This document shows, piece after piece, positions 32,507 to 41,331 of a stretch of DNA of 64,000 bases. Where the stretch lies: the NCBI RefSeq assembly GCF_003355455.1, contig NZ_CP031357.1, positions 2,867,001 through 2,931,000 on the forward strand. The letters run 5' to 3'. Positions within the stretch are counted from its first letter, which is position 1. Every line of letters begins with the position of its first letter. The notes under the pieces are model-generated. The model saw nothing but the letters and a program-made list of their open reading frames with translations, searched no databases and was not told the origin of the DNA. The DNA comes from Erythrobacter aureus. Lineage in GTDB: Bacteria; Pseudomonadota; Alphaproteobacteria; Sphingomonadales; Sphingomonadaceae. Both the position numbers and the translations under genes were made by a program.

Positions 32507-33313
32507 ATGGCCGAGAGCCAGAGCAAGATCGATGCCGCTGCCGATAAGGCCTTTGCCGAGGCTGCGGAAAAGAAAACCGCCGATGCGGTGAATGCGAAAG
32601 CGGTCGAAAAGGCCGTGGAAGCGGACACCACGGCGCCGGTAAAGGCCGACGCCGTTGCCAAGGCCGTGGCGGCCGAGCCGAAGAAGGCCGCGCCGAACGC
32701 GCCGAAGAAGAAGGCTGCGCCGAAAAAGGTCGCCGCCAAGAAGGCCGCCCCGGCCAAGAAGCCGGTCGCAGCCAAAAAGATCAAGGCCGCCCCCAAGAAG
32801 GCAGCCACCGCCAAGGCGAAAGCCGCGAAGACCACCCCGATTTCCCATTTGAAGGACACCATCATGGCCACTGCGAAGAAAACCGCCGAAACCGAATACG
32901 CCGCCAAGGCACAGGAACTGGCTGCCGATGTGCAGACCCGCGCCAAGGCCGCCTATGACAAGGGCACCGAACTGACCAAGGACGCCGTCGAATTCCAGAA
33001 GGGCAATCTCGAAGCCATCGTCGAAAGCGGCAAGATCCTCGCCAGCGGTATGCAGGACATGGGCCGCACCTATGTCGAGGAAGCCAAGTCGGCTGCCGAA
33101 ACCGTTCAGGAAGACGTCAAGAAGTTTGCCGCCGTCAAGTCGCCGACCGAGCTGTTCCAGCTCCAGGGCGAAATCGCCCGTCGCAACTTCGACGCGCTGG
33201 TTTCGACCACCTCGAAGAACACCGAAGCCATGCTGAAGCTCGCCAACGAAGCTTTCGCTCCGGTTTCGAACCGCATGAGCCTGGCTGCCGAAAAGGTCCG
33301 CAAGGCCGCGTAA
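32507..33313 (+). CDS. phaP: Phasin with N-terminal histone-H1-like tail
   Basis: The ATG at 32507 follows a GAGG site and gives 268 residues. Residues about 1-115 are almost only Ala, Lys, Pro and Glu; from about residue 58 they form AAPKK/AKKA repeats like the histone-H1-type tails of PhaF and AlgP. Residues from about 122 (MATAKKTAETEYAAKAQELAADVQTRAKAAYDKGTELTKDAVEFQKGNLEAIV...ARRNFDALVSTTSKNTEAMLKL) are a phasin_2 domain that coats PHA granules. In PhaF the basic tail is C-terminal; here it is N-terminal. An internal start at the phasin core cannot be ruled out. Confidence 0.85.
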   Translation: MAESQSKIDAAADKAFAEAAEKKTADAVNAKAVEKAVEADTTAPVKADAVAKAVAAEPKKAAPNAPKKKAAPKKVAAKKAAPAKKPVAAKKIKAAPKKAATAKAKAAKTTPISHLKDTIMATAKKTAETEYAAKAQELAADVQTRAKAAYDKGTELTKDAVEFQKGNLEAIVESGKILASGMQDMGRTYVEEAKSAAETVQEDVKKFAAVKSPTELFQLQGEIARRNFDALVSTTSKNTEAMLKLANEAFAPVSNRMSLAAEKVRKAA

Positions 33314-33383
33314 GCGAACCACACAAGCTTCAATCCGCCGGACACTCTCTCCTCTCTCCCTCGTTCGGCGAATTGGACACCGC

Positions 33384-33419
33384 GGGCCGGATGGTTTCGA
33401 ACCATCCGGCCCCTTTTTT
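33384..33419 (+). terminator. Rho-independent terminator after the phasin gene
   Basis: A perfect 13-bp stem (GGGCCGGATGGTT and complement) around TCG is followed by T6 at 33414-33419. It lies about 70 bp after the phasin stop and ahead of clpS. Confidence 0.9.
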
Positions 33420-33509
33420 GTCCGGTTCCTCAATGGAAAGGGCGCTTTCGCACCGATGCGCGCACTTGACCGTCGCTCACGCCTTGCGATTTGCAGGCGC
33501 GTTACGATA

Positions 33510-33884
33510 ATGGCCCCAGCAATGATCCACGCCCTGCCCCCCTTCCCGATCCGCGCCGCCGACGGCGATGACGACTCCCATGAAGGCGACGGCCAGGTCG
33601 GCATTGCCACCAAGACCCGCGCCAAACCCAAAAAGCCGAGTCAGTACAAGGTGCTGCTGCTGAATGACGATTACACGCCGATGGAATTCGTCGTGATCGT
33701 GCTCAAGCGTTTCTTCCGCATGGATATGGAAGAAGCGACAAGGGTGATGCTCCACGTTCACCAGAAGGGCGTCGGCGTGTGCGGCATCTTCCCTTACGAG
33801 GTGGCCGAAACCAAAGTGAACCAGGTGATGGATTTCGCCCGCCAGAACCAGCACCCGCTGCAATGCACGCTGGAAAAGGCGTGA
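33510..33884 (+). CDS. clpS: ATP-dependent Clp protease adaptor
   Basis: About 124 residues with the ClpS core: YKVLLLNDDYTPMEFVVIVLKRFFRMDMEEATRVMLHVHQKGVGVCGIFPYEVAETKV. It includes the DDYT hinge, the hydrophobic pocket Met and the conserved His, and hands N-degron substrates to ClpAP. The start is uncertain: 33510 or 33522, neither with a strong ribosome site. Together with Aat at 52.0 kb it gives two parts of the bacterial N-degron pathway. Confidence 0.92.
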   Translation: MAPAMIHALPPFPIRAADGDDDSHEGDGQVGIATKTRAKPKKPSQYKVLLLNDDYTPMEFVVIVLKRFFRMDMEEATRVMLHVHQKGVGVCGIFPYEVAETKVNQVMDFARQNQHPLQCTLEKA

Positions 33885-33888
33885 TCCG

Positions 33889-35160
33889 CTACTGGCCGGG
33901 CGGCGGGGGCAGCTCCTCCCCGCGATAATCCCAGCCATTATACTGCTGAACGCAGCGATCGCGCGCATCCATCGGTTCGCGCCCGCGTTCGATCTGCCGT
34001 TCCATGCAGGAAATCACCCGCGCCCAGGCGCGTTCATAGGTGATGTCCTTTGTATAGGCATAGTCGAGCACCCAGGACGGGTCGGGCGTGGCGAACAGCA
34101 CGGAGCTTTGCGGCGCGGCGATATTGACGATTTCGTCGTTCCCGCAGGCCTTGCGCAGGGCGCGCACATCCTCGCTGTCCTCGTCGTAGCCGTTCGGCCC
34201 GCCCCAGCTGCCCGGCTCGCCGATGCGGTAGACGCGATCCTCGTTACCGGTCCGCACGACGAGATAGCCTTGCTCGTCGAGGCCGAGCTGGGAATCGCGG
34301 GCGAACATCACCAGCGATTCGCCCGGCCGCCCACGCGCGTCGGCTATGCGGAAGCAGCCGTCTTCCAAGACCACGCGGCCCCGCCCCAAGGCGGTGAGGC
34401 GGATGGCGGCTTCGTTGTTCTCGCGCGGGAAGAGCCGCACTAGCGATTCCAGCGCGGGGGCGAGGAAAGGCTGGGGGCGCGGACCGGGGAAGCGGAAATC
34501 GAGCCGCGGGTCGGAGATATCCCAGCCCTTTTCGCGCGCTAGCTGGCGGAATTCGGCTTCCTCGATCCCGACCGCCAGTTCCAGCCGCCCTTCACCATCG
34601 CTGCCCATCATCGAAATAGTCGAGGCTTCCTCCTCCATACGCCTTGACCAGAGCTGCTGCAGCTCGGCGAGGTCGACCGGATCGACACCCGTGGTGACCG
34701 CGCGGAAACGCGGATCGCTGGTGTATTTCGCCAGCGTTGCGGGGCCATCGCGGTAGAACACGAATTCGCCCATGACGCCCGGATCGCGCACTAGCCGAAC
34801 GGTGGAGAAATTGCCGGCTTCCGCGCTTTCGATCTCGGCGCGCAGGCGCTGGAATTCGCGCTGGAATTCAGCCGTGCCGTTGGCGCGCTCCCACGCCGCT
34901 GCCTGTTCCTCGGGTGTCCCCATCGAGGTTTGCCGGGCCAGCGTGTCGAGCGAGGTAGGCATGGGTGGCGGGATCTTCGGAAGCGCGCTGGGTGGCACGG
35001 CGCCGATGGTTGCAAAGCCACTTGCGCCGCGTTTCGCCCCTTTCGGAAGCGGCATGGTTGCCTGTAGTGCCGAAACCTCGTTCCGGCCCGTAATATCCGC
35101 TCCCCCTGAAACCGTGGTGCACGCGCCTGAAAGCAGGCACAGAATCAGCGCTGAACGCAT
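33889..35160 (-). CDS. Putative exported lipoprotein, unknown function
   Basis: From the ATG at 35160 the protein has 423 residues and a short signal with LSGAC, a weak lipobox. A Pro-rich segment follows (residues about 30-75), then a region that looks globular, with no recognised domain. It contains several Cys and an acidic middle. The upstream 26 codons to 35238 are Arg-rich and unlikely to be translated. It is convergent with clpS and divergent from lptF, so no operon hint exists. Confidence 0.6.
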   Translation of the reverse strand: MRSALILCLLSGACTTVSGGADITGRNEVSALQATMPLPKGAKRGASGFATIGAVPPSALPKIPPPMPTSLDTLARQTSMGTPEEQAAAWERANGTAEFQREFQRLRAEIESAEAGNFSTVRLVRDPGVMGEFVFYRDGPATLAKYTSDPRFRAVTTGVDPVDLAELQQLWSRRMEEEASTISMMGSDGEGRLELAVGIEEAEFRQLAREKGWDISDPRLDFRFPGPRPQPFLAPALESLVRLFPRENNEAAIRLTALGRGRVVLEDGCFRIADARGRPGESLVMFARDSQLGLDEQGYLVVRTGNEDRVYRIGEPGSWGGPNGYDEDSEDVRALRKACGNDEIVNIAAPQSSVLFATPDPSWVLDYAYTKDITYERAWARVISCMERQIERGREPMDARDRCVQQYNGWDYRGEELPPPPGQ

Positions 35161-35275
35161 TGCGATCTCTCTTTCACCACGCCTAACGCACAAAACCCGC
35201 CGCAGGGTCCGGATGGTCCGACCGAAAGCGCGACACAAGGGGCATGACCTCGCCGCAAAACCGCGCTAGAGCCAG

Positions 35276-36526
35276 GTGCAAAGGCAACTGACCGGCGAAA
35301 CCTTGTTCAAATTCCTCCCCGCCATCGATCGCTATATCTTCCGGCTCGTCATAGTGCCGATGATGGGCGTGTTCGTGGTCGCGGCCTCGCTGCTGATCCT
35401 CGACAAGATGCTGCGCCTCTTCGATTTCGTGGCGGTCGAAGGCGGGCCGGTGGGCGTCGTCTTCAAGATGCTGATGGCGCTGATCCCGGAATATGCCAGC
35501 CTCGCCATTCCGCTCGGCCTGCTGCTGGGCATCCTGCTGGCTTTTCGCAAGCTGGCGACGTCGAGCGAACTCGATGTGTTTCGGGCGGTAGGTCTGGGCT
35601 ATGGGCGGCTGCTGCGTGTGCCCTATCTGATCACCGCCATCCTGATGGCGCTGAACGTGGCGCTGGTGTTCTTCATCCAGCCGGTCAGCCGCTATTATTA
35701 CGAACAGATGGAATATGAATTGCGATCGGGCGCGCTCGGTGCCTCGATCAAGGTCGGCGAATTCACGACCCTGGCCGATCGCATGGCGCTGCGGATCGAG
35801 GCGAGCGAGGATGACGGGCGCCGCCTGATGGGCATTTTCGCGCGCGTGGCCAACGATAAGGATCAGGTCCTGTCGATCTCGGCCAAGGAAGGGGCCTTCC
35901 TGGCCACGACCGACAATCCCGACACCATCATCCTGCGGCTGACCGACGGAACCATCGTCCAGGATACCGGCAGCAAGACCCCGCGCGTCCTCACCTTCAC
36001 GCGCCACGATCTGCCGATCGATCTGCCTGCGATCGAGAAATTCCGCGCGCGCGGCGATGCCGAACGCGAATATATCCTGCCCGAACTGCTGCGTATCGGC
36101 TGGAGCGAGGGAGAACCGGAAGACAAGCGCGATGCAAGCCAGGCGAGCTTCAATTTCCGCCTGGTCGAGGTAGTGATGATGGCCCTGATGCCCTTGCTGG
36201 CCGTAGCCCTGGGCATACCGCCGAAACGATCGACCAGCGCGCTCGGCGTGTTCCTGTCGATCATCATGGTCGTCGCCTATCACAAGGTGAACCAATACGG
36301 GGAGGATATCGCCGCGCTCGGCCGGATCGATCCGATCCTGGCGCTATGGGGGCCGTTCTTCCTGTTCGCCGCCCTGATTGTATGGATGTATTGGCGCGTC
36401 GCCCATGTGCCGGGCGGCCAGGCCATCGGCGCGCTCGAAACCTGGTTCGGCAAGCTGACCAAGCGCCTCGGCAAACTGTTCAGGCGCCGCCGACACCTGC
36501 AGATCGACCTTTCGGCAGCCGAGTAG
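35276..36526 (+). CDS. lptF: LPS export ABC transporter permease LptF
   Basis: A 416-residue member of the YjgP/YjgQ family with TM segments at about 20-45, 60-85 and 105-130, a periplasmic beta-jellyroll (residues 135-270), and three C-terminal TM segments. It begins AIDRYIFRLVIVPMMGVFVVAASLLILDKML. With LptG it forms the inner-membrane permease that feeds LPS to the Lpt bridge. The start is a GTG at 35276 without a clear ribosome site. lptG starts 8 bp after its stop. Confidence 0.92.
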   Translation: MQRQLTGETLFKFLPAIDRYIFRLVIVPMMGVFVVAASLLILDKMLRLFDFVAVEGGPVGVVFKMLMALIPEYASLAIPLGLLLGILLAFRKLATSSELDVFRAVGLGYGRLLRVPYLITAILMALNVALVFFIQPVSRYYYEQMEYELRSGALGASIKVGEFTTLADRMALRIEASEDDGRRLMGIFARVANDKDQVLSISAKEGAFLATTDNPDTIILRLTDGTIVQDTGSKTPRVLTFTRHDLPIDLPAIEKFRARGDAEREYILPELLRIGWSEGEPEDKRDASQASFNFRLVEVVMMALMPLLAVALGIPPKRSTSALGVFLSIIMVVAYHKVNQYGEDIAALGRIDPILALWGPFFLFAALIVWMYWRVAHVPGGQAIGALETWFGKLTKRLGKLFRRRRHLQIDLSAAE

Positions 36527-36534
36527 CCAACCTC

Positions 36535-37632
36535 ATGCAGTTCGACTTCTTTCCCTCGCGCACGCTGACGCTCTACCTGGCGAAGATGTTCGCCGCACGC
36601 ATCGTGGCGATGCTGTTCGTCCTGGTGCTGGTGCTGATGATGCTCGACCTGCTGTCGAACAGCGGCAAGATCCTCGCTGTAGCGGGCAATGGCCAGGGCG
36701 AATTGCTGACCTATGCGGGTCTCAGGATACCGCAGCTCATATCGCGCTTCCTGCCCTATTCGGTCCTGCTGGCGACGCTGATAACGCTGGTCACGCTGAA
36801 CCAGAACAGCGAGGTGATCGCGATGAAGGCGGCCGGGCTTTCCGCGCATCAGGTGCTTGCGCCGCTATTGCTGACCGCGGGGCTCGTCTCGCTGTTCACC
36901 TTCGCCTTCAACGAACGCGTGGTCACCCGCGCGACCGAAACGCTGAAAGCGTGGGAGGCGGTCGATTACGGCCCGATCCCGACCGAAAGCGGCGTGCGGG
37001 CGAATGTCTATCTCAACGATAACGGCAATATCCTGACGGCGGCCTATCTCGCCGGGACGGGCGAGGCGATCGCAATGCGCAAGGTCACCTGGTACGAACG
37101 CAATGCCGAAGGGATGATCGTCGAGCAGATAGACGCCGATCGTGCGGTCTATGCCAATCCCGGCTGGCGACTCGAGGGCGTCACCCGGTTCCGCGTGCAG
37201 AGCGCGCTTACCGACACGCCGCAAGCCATGGTGGTGGGCGAAGGGCTCACTCCCGACCAGATCGACCTCGCCAAGATCGATTCCGATGCCGAGCCCTTCT
37301 GGGAGCTCACCCGGTCGATTGCCGAATTCGAAAGCGCCGGGCGGCGGACCGACGAATTGCGCGCGAAATGGTGGCACAAGATTTCCGGGCCACTATCCGC
37401 TTTCCTGATGCCTCTGCTGGGTGCCGTCGCGGCTTTCGGTCTGGCGCGTTCAGGGCAGCTTTTCGTGCGCGCGATTATCGGCATGGCGCTGGGCTTTGCC
37501 TATTTCGTGGTCGACAATGCCGCTCTCGCCATGGGCAGTTTTGGCGGCTATCCGCCTTTTCTCGCGGCCTGGGCGCCGTTCCTGCTGTTCCTGCTAATCG
37601 GTGAGACGGTCCTCGTGCGGACCGAGGAGTGA
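36535..37632 (+). CDS. lptG: LPS export ABC transporter permease LptG
   Basis: The start at 36535 (QFDFFPSRTLTLYLAKMFAARIVAML) gives 365 residues, typical of LptG. It has the same fold as LptF: N-terminal TM pair, ISRFLPYSVLLATLITLVTLNQNSEVIAMKAAGLS coupling region, periplasmic domain, and C-terminal TM segments. It is co-transcribed with lptF, and its TGA overlaps the GTG of the acetyltransferase gene. The ABC subunit LptB is not in this window. Confidence 0.92.
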   Translation: MQFDFFPSRTLTLYLAKMFAARIVAMLFVLVLVLMMLDLLSNSGKILAVAGNGQGELLTYAGLRIPQLISRFLPYSVLLATLITLVTLNQNSEVIAMKAAGLSAHQVLAPLLLTAGLVSLFTFAFNERVVTRATETLKAWEAVDYGPIPTESGVRANVYLNDNGNILTAAYLAGTGEAIAMRKVTWYERNAEGMIVEQIDADRAVYANPGWRLEGVTRFRVQSALTDTPQAMVVGEGLTPDQIDLAKIDSDAEPFWELTRSIAEFESAGRRTDELRAKWWHKISGPLSAFLMPLLGAVAAFGLARSGQLFVRAIIGMALGFAYFVVDNAALAMGSFGGYPPFLAAWAPFLLFLLIGETVLVRTEE

Positions 37633-38147
37633 GCGATTTCTCCATTCGGTTGGCGCGGCTTGCCGACGCGGAGGCCCTGCCGGCGATCGAACGCGCGGCA
37701 GGCGAGCTGTTCCAAACCGTCGAAGGGCTGGCAGGCGTGGCCGGGATGCACGCCATTCCGGCCGAGGAGCAGCGGCGAATGATCCGCAAGGGCCATTCGC
37801 TGATCGCAGAGAGCGAGGGCGGGATCGTCGGCTTTCTGTCCACCGAACCTTTCGACCGCGAACTGCATATTCGCGAATTTTCGGTCCATCCGGAGCACCA
37901 GGGGCGCGGCATCGGAAGCGTGTTGCTGCGCGCCGTGGCGATCGATGCCCACAATAGCGGATTCCGCGCCATCACGCTGACGACATTCGGCGATGTGCCC
38001 TGGAACGGGCCGTTCTACGCCCGGCATGGCTTCGAGACGATTTCGGACCTCGACGCGCACCCCCGGCTCGCGGCGGACATCGAAACCGAGGTGGAGCATG
38101 GCTTGCCGCGGGACCGACGCATCGCGATGATAAAATTCTTGGTCTGA
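37629..38147 (+). CDS. GNAT-family N-acetyltransferase
   Basis: A 172-residue GNAT protein; the acetyl-CoA loop VHPEHQGRGIGSVLLRAVA and the VPWNGPFYARHGFE segment are clear. The start GTG overlaps the lptG stop, so it is probably on the lpt transcript. Substrate unknown; a small amine or protein N-terminus is equally possible. Confidence 0.82.
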   Translation: MSDFSIRLARLADAEALPAIERAAGELFQTVEGLAGVAGMHAIPAEEQRRMIRKGHSLIAESEGGIVGFLSTEPFDRELHIREFSVHPEHQGRGIGSVLLRAVAIDAHNSGFRAITLTTFGDVPWNGPFYARHGFETISDLDAHPRLAADIETEVEHGLPRDRRIAMIKFLV

Positions 38148-38207
38148 CGGGAACCGCCTCAATTGCGGCGCATTGATGCCACAATATTGCCACAAAGGAG
38201 ATTTGGC

Positions 38208-38462
38208 ATGAATAAGTTTGCAGTTCCCGCGCTCGCCGCCGCTTTTGCGCTTGCCGCTTGCGGCGATGCCGATGCCCCCGCGACCGACGAGGCCACGACC
38301 ACCGAGATCACCGAAACCACCGTGGTCGAGCCGGTTGCGACCGAAACCGTCGTCGCCGAACCCGTCGAGGGCGAAGAAGGCTCGAGCCTGACCATCGATG
38401 GCGGCGATGTCGATGCCACCGTGGGCGAAGACGGCGTTAAGGCGAAGATCAAAATCGACTGA
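38208..38462 (+). CDS. Small acidic lipoprotein
   Basis: An AAAGGAG site sets the ATG at 38208. It is 84 residues long: signal with lipobox (LAAAFALAACG), then a Thr/Glu/Val-rich low-complexity stretch (ATTTEITETTVVEPVATETVV) and a DGGDVDATVGEDGVKAKIKID tail. No known family. The tail, with alternating Asp/Gly and Val, could be a small beta element or metal site. Unknown role. Confidence 0.65.
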   Translation: MNKFAVPALAAAFALAACGDADAPATDEATTTEITETTVVEPVATETVVAEPVEGEEGSSLTIDGGDVDATVGEDGVKAKIKID

Positions 38463-38503
38463 CACAGCCAAGTTTACCCGGCCCATTGCCGGGTGAAATG
38501 CGA

Positions 38504-38539
38504 AGGCCGCTCCCACCCACCGAGGGGAGCGGCCTTTTT
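38504..38539 (+). terminator. Rho-independent terminator after the small lipoprotein
   Basis: An 11-bp stem (AGGCCGCTCCC and complement) is followed by T5 at 38535-38539. It immediately precedes the 54-bp repeat array. Confidence 0.8.
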
Positions 38540-38544
38540 CGTTG

Positions 38545-38691
38545 GGTGCGCTATCGACCTCCGTCGAAGGCTTGCGGCACCAGTCCGAGTCTTTGCGGGG
38601 TGCGCCTTCGACCTCCGTCGAAGGCTTGCGGCACCAGTCCGAGTCTTTGCGGGGTGCGCCTTCGACCTCCGTCGAAGGCTTGCGGCACCAG
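38545..38691. repeat. Three copies of a 54-bp tandem repeat with internal hairpin
   Basis: Units begin at 38545, 38599 and 38653 (the last 39 bp long) and are nearly identical. Each contains CCTTCGAC-CTCC-GTCGAAGG, an 8-bp hairpin stem (first unit CTATCGAC). The period is a multiple of three, but all frames lack a start, signal or known product, so this looks intergenic. A CRISPR is excluded because there are no unique spacers. Confidence 0.85.
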
Positions 38692-38760
38692 CCCACTCCC
38701 CACCCGGCCACCCACGGCACGATACTGATTGGGTGGCCGGGTGGGGAGTGGGCTGGCGCC
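38684..38760. repeat. Long inverted repeat, 31-bp arms with one mismatch
   Basis: Arms at 38684-38714 and 38730-38760 are complementary except one position, with a 15-base loop. The left arm begins inside the last 54-bp unit. Rich in GGGTGG and GGGGAGTGG blocks, it would form a very stable hairpin between the lipoprotein and the desaturase. It could serve as a terminator (no T-run), a REP-like mobile relic, or an mRNA 3' end shield. Confidence 0.8.
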
Positions 38761-38801
38761 GCCGCAAGGTCGGGACGGATGTCCCGACCGCACGCAACGA
38801 A

Positions 38802-39890
38802 CTATCGCATCGTGTTCCGCGCGATACGCGCGACCAGCACGCCCATCCCGGCATGGTTGGCGCCGTGATAGCTCGAATCCGCCTCAAGCTCCGCCACCAG
38901 ACGCCGGTGCGCTTCCGGCAGCGAGTGATAGGGCATCGAGGGCATCAGGTGGTGCAGCGCGTGGTATCGCAGCCCCACCGGCGCCCACAGTTCGGCGATC
39001 ATGCCGGGCGGCGGGACATTGACGCTATCGAGGAACTGCGCGGTAACGGTCATCGCCTCGCCCTCGTTCTCCCACAGGTGAGCGACCAGCGTGCGTAGCT
39101 GGTTGAGCAGCGCAACCACCGAAGCCACGGCGAAGGCCACCAGCAGCGGCTTCCAGCCAAAGGCGAAAACGCTGCCGATCAGCGCCCAGCTCCACAGCAT
39201 GCCGCCGACTTCCTGAAATACCACGCGCGGGCGCAGATCGCCTTCGGGCGGGCGGCGGCGGAAATCGGGATTGATCGCCAGCGCGCTGAGGCGTTGCCAG
39301 GTAAGCCGACGGATGGGCGGGATGATCGCCCCCAGCGGCACCAGCACCGCAAAGCGGAACAACAGGGCAGCCGGGGCCAGCAGCGCGATCAGCACGAAGG
39401 CGGGCAGGCTCCACGGCTTCATCAGCGCGAGAGGCAGATATTCCGGATCCTCGATCGTGCCGTATTGCGTGCGCTTGTGATGCAGCGTGTGCACCTGTTC
39501 GTACATGAAGGACGGAGTCAGCATGGGAATCCCGACCAGCAGGTTCCACGCCGCGCTGAAGCCGGGCAGCGCGCCGTTCCGGAAATGCGATATTTCGTGG
39601 ATGAACAGCAGCGCGCGGTAGAGCGCGAGGACCGATAGAACGCCGAGCGCGAGCGCCACCGGCACGCTTTCGACAAGAATGGCGCCTGCCAGTGAGGCAT
39701 AGCCGACCAAGGCCGAACCGATCATGTCCGGCCAATATATTCCCGCGCGGTGTGCGGCGATGTCCTTGGTCAGATCGCGCGCCGCGCGCAGCATCGCCTT
39801 GTCGTCGGGTATCTGGGCATGCCAACCCGAGCCCGCCTCGCGTCGCGAGGCGATATCGGCAGCCGAAATCCGTGTTTGTTGCACATTCAT
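38802..39890 (-). CDS. Membrane fatty acid desaturase
   Basis: The start at 39890 gives 362 residues; upstream codons to 39986 look untranslated. Three His boxes of di-iron membrane desaturases are present: HEISH, HTLHHKRT and HALHHL, with about four TM segments (IGSALVGYASLAGAILVE and others). It would introduce a double bond into a fatty acyl chain in the inner membrane. Hydroxylase or ketolase activity is possible because boxes do not separate these. Stands alone, next to the repeat array. Confidence 0.85.
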   Translation of the reverse strand: MNVQQTRISAADIASRREAGSGWHAQIPDDKAMLRAARDLTKDIAAHRAGIYWPDMIGSALVGYASLAGAILVESVPVALALGVLSVLALYRALLFIHEISHFRNGALPGFSAAWNLLVGIPMLTPSFMYEQVHTLHHKRTQYGTIEDPEYLPLALMKPWSLPAFVLIALLAPAALLFRFAVLVPLGAIIPPIRRLTWQRLSALAINPDFRRRPPEGDLRPRVVFQEVGGMLWSWALIGSVFAFGWKPLLVAFAVASVVALLNQLRTLVAHLWENEGEAMTVTAQFLDSVNVPPPGMIAELWAPVGLRYHALHHLMPSMPYHSLPEAHRRLVAELEADSSYHGANHAGMGVLVARIARNTMR

Positions 39891-40039
39891 GGTCGAAATT
39901 CCCGGGGCGTCTCTATCCGAAAACACACACGCGATACAGCGCACGGTGTCGATCATAGTAATCGTGGCGGCGCGTTTCCTTGACAAAGATCAGCTAGCGC
40001 ACACAGGGCTAATCCAGGCTGAACGAAGGTAACGCGCGA

Positions 40040-41203
40040 ATGTCCGATGCGAATGTGGTGATAGAGGCAGTGGAAGGCAAGAAGGGCCGCGCCGAGTTTG
40101 TCGATATCGGTCGGGCGCTGGCCGCACGCGAACCGCATTCCGTGCCGCAACTGCGTTCGGAACAATTGGAATTGGTCGATCCGGGTAAGAACCCCTTTTT
40201 CGGCCATGCCTCCCACCAGCTCTTCATCGCCCGCCGGAAAGGCAGGCCGGTGGGCCGCATTTCCGCCCATATCGATCATCTTGCCCTCGAATTGCCGCGC
40301 GAACAGGGTTTCGGTCCAGGCGCGGGCATGTTCGGCTATTTCGATGCCGAGGACGAAGGCGCGGCGCATGCGCTTCTCGCGGCGGCCGAGCGCTGGTTGC
40401 GCGCCCAGGGCATGACCCGCGCGATCGGCCCGATCTCGATGTCGATCTGGGAAGAGCCCGGCCTGCTCGTGAAAGGCCAGGATCACGCGCCGCTGATCAT
40501 GATGGGCCACCACCCGGCTATATACCGGCAATGGATCGAGAGCGCGGGCTATGCGCGCGCCAAGACGTTGCTGACATACGATCTGGACGTATCGGGGGAT
40601 TTCCCCCCGCTGGTGCGCCGCATCGTGCAATCGGGTCAGCGCAACAAACGCATCACCGTCCGCCCGGTCGACACAAAACGCTGGGACGAGGAAGTCGAGG
40701 TAATCCTTTCGATCCTCAACGATGCCTGGTCGAACAATTGGGGGTTCGTTCCGTTCACCAGTGAAGAAATCGCCTATGCCGGCAAGAAACTGAAGCCGAT
40801 CATTCACGAGGAGATCAATCTGGTGGCGGAACTGGACGGGCGGCCAGTCGCCTTCATGCTGACCTTCCCCGACGTCAACCGCGTACTGCGCAAGGTGAAT
40901 GGCAAGCTGTTTCCCTTCGGATGGTTCCACCTGCTGCGCTGGATGCGCAAACCCATCGGCGCCGATATGCGCGTGCCCCTGATGGGTGTGCTCAAGGAAC
41001 TGCACAATTCGCGTCTCGCCAGCCAGCTTGCCTTCATGATGATCAGCCAGATCCGCGACACCGCCACCCGGCTCTATGGCACGCAGCGCGCCGAGATCGG
41101 CTGGATTCTCGACGACAATAAGGGGATGATGGCAATTGCCGATGCCATCGAAAGCAGCGTCAATCGCGAATATGCGATTTATGAAAGGCCGATCGCCGAT
41201 TGA
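40040..41203 (+). CDS. GNAT-like protein of the 380-residue conserved family
   Basis: A 387-residue protein with GNAT-like halves: GRISAHIDHLALELPREQGFGPGAGMFGYFDAEDEGAAHALLAAAERWLRAQG (acetyl-CoA binding-like) and NLVAELDGRPVAFMLTFPDVNRVLRKVNGKLFPFGWFHLLR. This resembles a family often annotated only as N-acetyltransferase or 'dATP pyrophosphohydrolase'; no biochemical role is established that I know of. A TTGACA at 39979-39984 lies upstream. Function unknown. Confidence 0.65.
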   Translation: MSDANVVIEAVEGKKGRAEFVDIGRALAAREPHSVPQLRSEQLELVDPGKNPFFGHASHQLFIARRKGRPVGRISAHIDHLALELPREQGFGPGAGMFGYFDAEDEGAAHALLAAAERWLRAQGMTRAIGPISMSIWEEPGLLVKGQDHAPLIMMGHHPAIYRQWIESAGYARAKTLLTYDLDVSGDFPPLVRRIVQSGQRNKRITVRPVDTKRWDEEVEVILSILNDAWSNNWGFVPFTSEEIAYAGKKLKPIIHEEINLVAELDGRPVAFMLTFPDVNRVLRKVNGKLFPFGWFHLLRWMRKPIGADMRVPLMGVLKELHNSRLASQLAFMMISQIRDTATRLYGTQRAEIGWILDDNKGMMAIADAIESSVNREYAIYERPIAD

Positions 41204-41331
41204 ACCGGGCCGGCTGTCGCAATTTGGCCACGGTCCGCAGTCAAGCGACAGGCGGCGGGAACTGCATCGGCGCGCCCACCGTTGGCGGAACACACGCGCG
41301 ATACCGATATCGCCACCCCTTACGAGAACCG

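Noticed and set aside
38545..38691. Possible CRISPR array or repeat protein
   Set aside because: The 54-bp units are directly contiguous, so there are no spacers. The frames across them have no ribosome site and end at once in unrelated sequence.
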